Assembly: GCF_050947335.1 (NCBI RefSeq)
Contig: NC_134988.1
Location: forward strand, 9,672,001 to 9,736,000
Direction: 5' to 3'
Length of the DNA: 64,000 nucleotides
Origin: Megachile rotundata
Taxonomy: Eukaryota > Arthropoda > Insecta > Hymenoptera > Megachilidae
Part shown: positions 59,610-64,000 of the stretch, piece by piece
Numbering within the stretch: the stretch's first letter is position 1
How the letters are laid out: every line of letters starts with the position of its first letter
Program-made: the position numbers and the translations under genes
The notes under the pieces: model-generated
What the model was told of the DNA's origin: nothing
Databases searched by the model: none
Seen by the model: only the letters and a program-made list of their open reading frames with translations

Positions 59610-60200
59610 TGATAACTTTGGGATTTGAAAATTTTGGGGTTTTGGAAATTTGAGAATTGGATGATTTAGAAATCTGGAAATTTTAAGTTTTAGAAATTTG
59701 TGAATTTGGGAAGTTGAGGATTTAGGAATTGGGGAATTTTTAATTTTTGATTTTTTTAAATTTGGGAGTTTGGAAATTATTAAATTTAAGAATTTGAGGT
59801 TTGCAAATTTAGGTATTTGGAGTTTAGGAAATTTGTGAATTTAGGATTTGAAATTTTGGATATTTGGAGTTTAGGAAATTTGAGAATTTGAGGTTTGCAA
59901 ATTTGGATATTTGGAGTTTAGGAAATTTGAGAATTTGGGGTTTGCAAATTTGGATATTTGGAGTTTAGGAAATTTGAGAATTTGGGGTTTGCAAATTTGG
60001 ATATTTGATGTTTAGGAAATTTGAGAATTTGGGGTTTGCAAATTTGGATATTTGGAGTTTAGGAAATTTGAGAATTTGGTGTTTGCAAATTTGGATATTT
60101 GGAATTTAGCAAATTTGAGAATTTGGGGTTTGCAAGTTTGGATATTTGGAGTTTAGGAAATTTGACAATTTGGAAATTAGAAAATTGGGAATTTGGGAAT
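59610..60200. repeat. 47-bp minisatellite in caudal intron 1
   Basis: GGATATTTGGAGTTTAGG starts at 59858, 59905, 59952, 59999, 60046, 60093 and 60140, exactly 47 bp apart. Less ordered 8-nt-grain repeat precedes it from 59610. Confidence 0.93.
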
Positions 60201-61199
60201 TGGAAAATTTCATCAATTTTGATTATTTCCAAATTTTTAAATTTGTAACTTTGAAAGCTTCTAAATTTATAAATTCAGAATTTGGAAATGTATGCACTTG
60301 AAGCTTACTACATTTAAAAATTACCAAATCATCAAATTTACTAATTTATTAAGTTGAGTATTAGAAGATTTGCAAATTTAAAAGTTTCCTTTATACATTT
60401 TGAAATTTGCATATTTATAATTTTAGAAATCTTCAACTTAATAACTTTGAACATTTCCAAACATCCAACATCCACTTAAGCAAGTTTAAACAAGCGGTTC
60501 CTCTTTTCGTTCCGCCATTTTGTTTGCAAGAACTGTGCTCCACAACTACATCTTTCCATTAATTATTATTTCTTAATAAAATTAGAATATAAACTAGAAC
60601 TCTTCCGTCAGTATAAAATTCGATTAGGTAAATTGATTCGATTATAATTACTACACGATTCACGGTATCAAAATGGAGAAACGTTTCGGAGAAACAACCG
60701 TGGAGTACTTCGTGCACATCGTGCTCGGTTATAAACACGTCTCTAAGGTCTAGATATGGCGAACAATGTAAACACGGTAACAGACGAGCAAACATCTAAT
60801 TGCTCTCAAATATTTGTGAGATAATCTCCGTCCTCTTGGTGTCGCCTCGATTTTCAACCGGACCAACTATACACGTATAATGTTACCTGTTCAAATCCTA
60901 CCGAAACAAGTATTTCTACCGATAAAATTACTACATATATTACGTTCTAATTGTTCTTGTATTTTCGTATACAAAATTGAAGATCAGTTATTAAGGGAAT
61001 TAACTGTCGGGTGTAAAATCGAAGATTGTTGAGAGATTTGGTGTGGTAGATTTTTGAAAATTATGGCGACGGTGGAGGATTTATGATGAGGGGGTTGTTT
61101 GGGGCCCAGCACTGTTAATTTTAATTCATTGTTTTGTTGTAAATATTTGTAGTTTAAGAAATGGTGTACAAGTTATAATTTGACAAATGGTGTAGGATT
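60201..61199. other. cad: Caudal intron 1, mixed sequence
   Basis: Decayed repeat to 60470, then a unique island at 60490-60900 with GCCATTTT at 60514-60521. No exon seen. Confidence 0.45.
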
Positions 61200-61276
61200 T
61201 ATAATTTTAGAATTTTACAATTTTACAATTTTACAATTTTACAATTTTACAATTTTACAATTTTACAATTTTACAA
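61200..61276. repeat. Perfect 8-bp repeat TTTTACAA
   Basis: About nine consecutive exact copies of TTTTACAA, the cleanest example of the 8-nt period in the window. Confidence 0.95.
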
Positions 61277-61549
61277 ATAGATGAAAATTTAATTTTTTAT
61301 TGTTGTTATAAGTAAATCGTGTAATACTTACTCTTGGTAATTAGCAATATTATACTTTTCTTCAAATTTATTTCTAAGGCATAAATTGCAATTTTTAATG
61401 GGACCCCAAAAATCATTACGTTTCGAGTTCCTCCAAAACTAAATCACTGGTCTTCATTTTAATCCTCGTTTGACTAAAAATTAATGCTGAAAAGTTTTAT
61501 TTCAAACGAAAATTAATATTAAATTACCTAAAGTGCTGTTTCAAAAGAA

Positions 61550-61860
61550 AATGGATTTGAAGCAGGAAAAAATGTTATTTAAAAAAGAAAAATAGACTTC
61601 AGAAAAAAATGTTATTAACAAAATTGCATCTCTAAGAAAAATGTTATTTTAAATAAAAATGTTCTTTAGAGAAAAATATTGTCTCAAAAACAAATATAAA
61701 TTTCATACAAAAATGTCATTTCAAAAGGAAATGGTTCTCACAGAAAAATGTTTCAAAAGAATGTTTCATCTCCTAAAAAAAATATCCTTTCAAAAAAAAA
61801 TGGTTGTCAAACAGAGAAGTGTTGTTTTAAAGAGAAAAGTGGATGAGAAACAATAAAAGA
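61550..61860. repeat. Degenerate AGAAAAATGTTATTTCAAA repeat
   Basis: A-rich units of roughly 20-30 bp. The Lys/Phe-rich open frame across it is an artefact. Confidence 0.6.
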
Positions 61861-62296
61861 TATGCAACAATTAAGCAACTATATTTTCTCATGTTGCAGC
61901 ATGCAACATAACAATAAACTGCAACGCAAGTGCAGGTTCAACGATTCACGAGCTTTGCACCATCGACGCCCTCGGTACGATGTTACAATCATTATCGCTC
62001 GATTATTGCATTCCCGTCGTTGCTTTAATACCCTTGTTACATGTATATTATATTAGAAATTGCGTTCGATTGCATGTGTTGATATTATTCATTATCTAAA
62101 GCATGAATAATAATTATTGCAGTATGGCATGATCGTTTCGATGAAATTTTCGTCGATTATGCTGCATGGTTTTACTTCATTGAATTATACATTTGAAATC
62201 ATTTGCTATCTCGTGTATAATTAAATTTATGATTAATAGCAATTTTGGTAGATTTACTGATTATGGTAATTCTCGTAATTTTGCAGTGACGCATTT
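61861..62296. other. cad: Caudal intron 1, unique sequence
   Basis: Unique stretch with a small GC-balanced block at 61900-62050. No exon or recognised motif. Confidence 0.4.
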
Positions 62297-62690
62297 AGAA
62301 AAGGGAGGCTATAGAACTTGTACCTGAGGAAGATAGAGGAAAAAATATTAAATAGTGTTGTTAGGAATTTTTCTTAAGCCTTCATGTTTTTAGGAAAAAT
62401 AAGATTTTTTTATATTTTCTATTGTAGAAATTTACAAAATTATTATGAATGAACTACTTGTGAATTAACTATTATGTATTAACTACTTATAAAGGGGGTT
62501 GAAGAACTCCTACCTAAGAAAGATAGAGGAAAAGATACTAAATAGTTTTCTTAGAAACTTCTCTTAAGACTTCACATTCTTCGGAAACCTAAGATTCATT
62601 TACATTTTCTATACATATTATAGAAATTTACAAAAATTATTATGAATGAGTTACTTGTGAATTAACTATTATGCATTAACTACTTCCAAA
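62297..62690. repeat. Tandem duplication of about 190 bp
   Basis: AGATAGAGGAAAA occurs at 62331 and 62521, and GAAATTTACAAAA followed by TTATTATGAATGA is shared downstream in both copies. Two diverged copies, no coding content. Confidence 0.85.
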
Positions 62691-63384
62691 TTAGGTGCTA
62701 ACTCTTGTAGAGAAGTCTTGTCAAAAAATCTTGTAAGTTCTTGTAAGCTCTTGTATGTTCTTGTAAACTCCATAAAAGAAAAAGAAAACTATATTTTACT
62801 CTACAAATAAATTTATAATGACCCGCTAAATATTACTGAACGTGTACCAAAAATATTTCACTAATACTTGTATTAAAAGTACACAATATAAACTCGTTCA
62901 ATTTAAAACTAAATCTGCATCACTGCATATTACAAAATCGTCATTACATTTCTCTATCTTCCACTACGTAAATTCACCTAAAATTCAGAGCTTTATACAA
63001 TCATGCTTAGGTACAGAAACTTCTCGTACCCTTTTCCTTTCCACAGTTGTACCCTACTTGTCCCTTGTTCCTTTACCATTGCAGTACCTCAAGATACCTT
63101 TTATTACCACAATACCTTTTATTATCTATGTTTCATAGTTATATTGCAGATAGTCGTATAATTCAAAACGTATTCTAAAATTTTCCAGTTCGTTCCTGTT
63201 CGTTGAACGACTTTTTGCCAGTCATTATTAATCGTAATGATTCGAACGTTCGCGACGGCGGCCGCCATTTTGGTAGCGCGAGAAGATTGCTGTATTTGAG
63301 CGGTTCTCAGCGTTCTTTTTATTAGTTGGAGACACTTGGAATTAGGATAACTACAGAGGCTAATTTTTTAGCTTACAAAATATT
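62691..63384. other. cad: Caudal intron 1, mixed sequence
   Basis: A 98-codon open frame at 62842-63138 is low-complexity with no recognised domain. GCGGCCGCCATTTTGG at 63259-63274 contains GCCATTTT within a NotI-like CpG block. No exon supported. Confidence 0.4.
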
Positions 63385-64000
63385 TTATTTATAAATTTTT
63401 AAATTACTGAATTTGTAAATATTTTAATTTATAGGGTTTTTAATTTTGTAGATTAGCAAATTTAAAGATTGATGCGCTAATTCTTGGATTTGTGGATTTT
63501 TAAATTCTTAGATTTCTGAATTTTCTAATTTTATTTGTGGATTACAAGATTTTATAGATTTTAGATTTGCAAATTTTTCGGTTTCTAGATTTCTACATTC
63601 TTGAATTTCTAGATTTCTACATTATTGAATTTCTAGATTTCTTTATTCTCAAATTTCTAGATTCTCAAATTCTTAAATTTTTAGATTTCTGAACTCTCAA
63701 ATTCCCAGACATATAGATTCCCAAATTTCCAAATTCCTTCATTTAGCGAAGTTTGAGAATTTTCAAAATTAGGAACTTGACAATACAGAAATTTCTAGTT
63801 TATTATGAAAATTTCAAATTTGAAGGGTTACTAATTTAGTTATGTTGAATTTTGATAATTTACTAATTTACTCATTTGATAGCTTGATAATTTGACAACT
63901 CGACACTTTAATGATTAAATAATTTTCAAATTTTTACATCTAAACTTTTAAAACCTTAAAATCCCCAAAATTATTAAACATCAAAATCAGTAAACATCTA
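63385..64000. repeat. AT-rich minisatellite, right edge
   Basis: Units like TTTCTAGATTTCTACATTCT and TTCTCAAATTCTTAAA; pyrimidine-rich on the plus strand, like the array at the left edge. Runs off the window. Confidence 0.75.

Noticed and set aside
61090..61412. GGGGCCCA and GGGACCCC blocks considered as TIRs of another element
   Set aside because: The inverted match is only about ten bases with a mismatch, and no target duplication is visible.
56857..64000. Searched for the caudal homeodomain exon
   Set aside because: No sequence coding the KTRTKDKYRVVYTD-type start of the homeodomain was found on the plus strand, so the exon must lie beyond 64000.

Overview
The window looks like an AT-rich insect chromosome, most likely from a hymenopteran such as a bee. 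This rests on four insect-type multi-exon genes with short conserved exons, a Caudal protein of insect type, CCTAA-type telomere-like motifs, and large amounts of short-period minisatellite DNA. The species is inferred from style, not from a search. I see no bacterial genes, tRNA, rRNA or CRISPR array.

Four protein genes are well supported, and their exon joins keep frame when the splice sites are followed. (1) Positions 1338-5269, minus strand: a complete five-exon acyl-CoA desaturase (373 aa) with all three histidine boxes. (2) Positions 8078-12382, plus strand: the last four coding exons of the bHLH-leucine-zipper factor AP-4 (TFAP4; cropped in Drosophila). Its basic region and helix 1 are not in the window, so its 5' exons must lie upstream and the desaturase appears to be nested, antisense, in an AP-4 intron. 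(3) Positions 33560-35926, plus strand: a complete ten-exon TBC1D13 Rab GAP (396 aa). (4) Positions 56259-56856, plus strand: the first coding exon of caudal, ending at the splice site just before the homeodomain, which lies beyond the window. Everything from 56857 to 64000 is therefore caudal intron 1.

The rest is non-coding and structured. About a dozen arrays (1-335, 1862-2815, 3896-4590, 8335-9140, 17580-18370, 38900-39720, 44760-45670, 50195-50740, 51480-52600, 57820-58520, 59610-60200, 61200-61276, 63385-64000) mostly share a base period near 8 or 16 nt and produce long meaningless open frames. Other arrays have 19, 27, 30, 47, 55, 56, about 81, 91, 110, 139, 161 and 170 bp units. Several short non-autonomous DNA elements with terminal inverted repeats lie at 23.4-25.9 kb, 27.1 kb, 30.85 kb, 37.4 kb and perhaps 41.2-43.3 kb.

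The most interesting non-coding signals are a foldback element (37371-37773) holding four CTCF-like motifs in mirror arrangement, an array of nine 19-bp units each carrying a PHO/YY1-type GCCAT core (one degenerate) inside an AP-4 intron, a strong window-wide excess of AAAATGGC, and a (GGGGNNNN)n G-quadruplex-type array that would be transcribed in both directions because of the nested gene arrangement.
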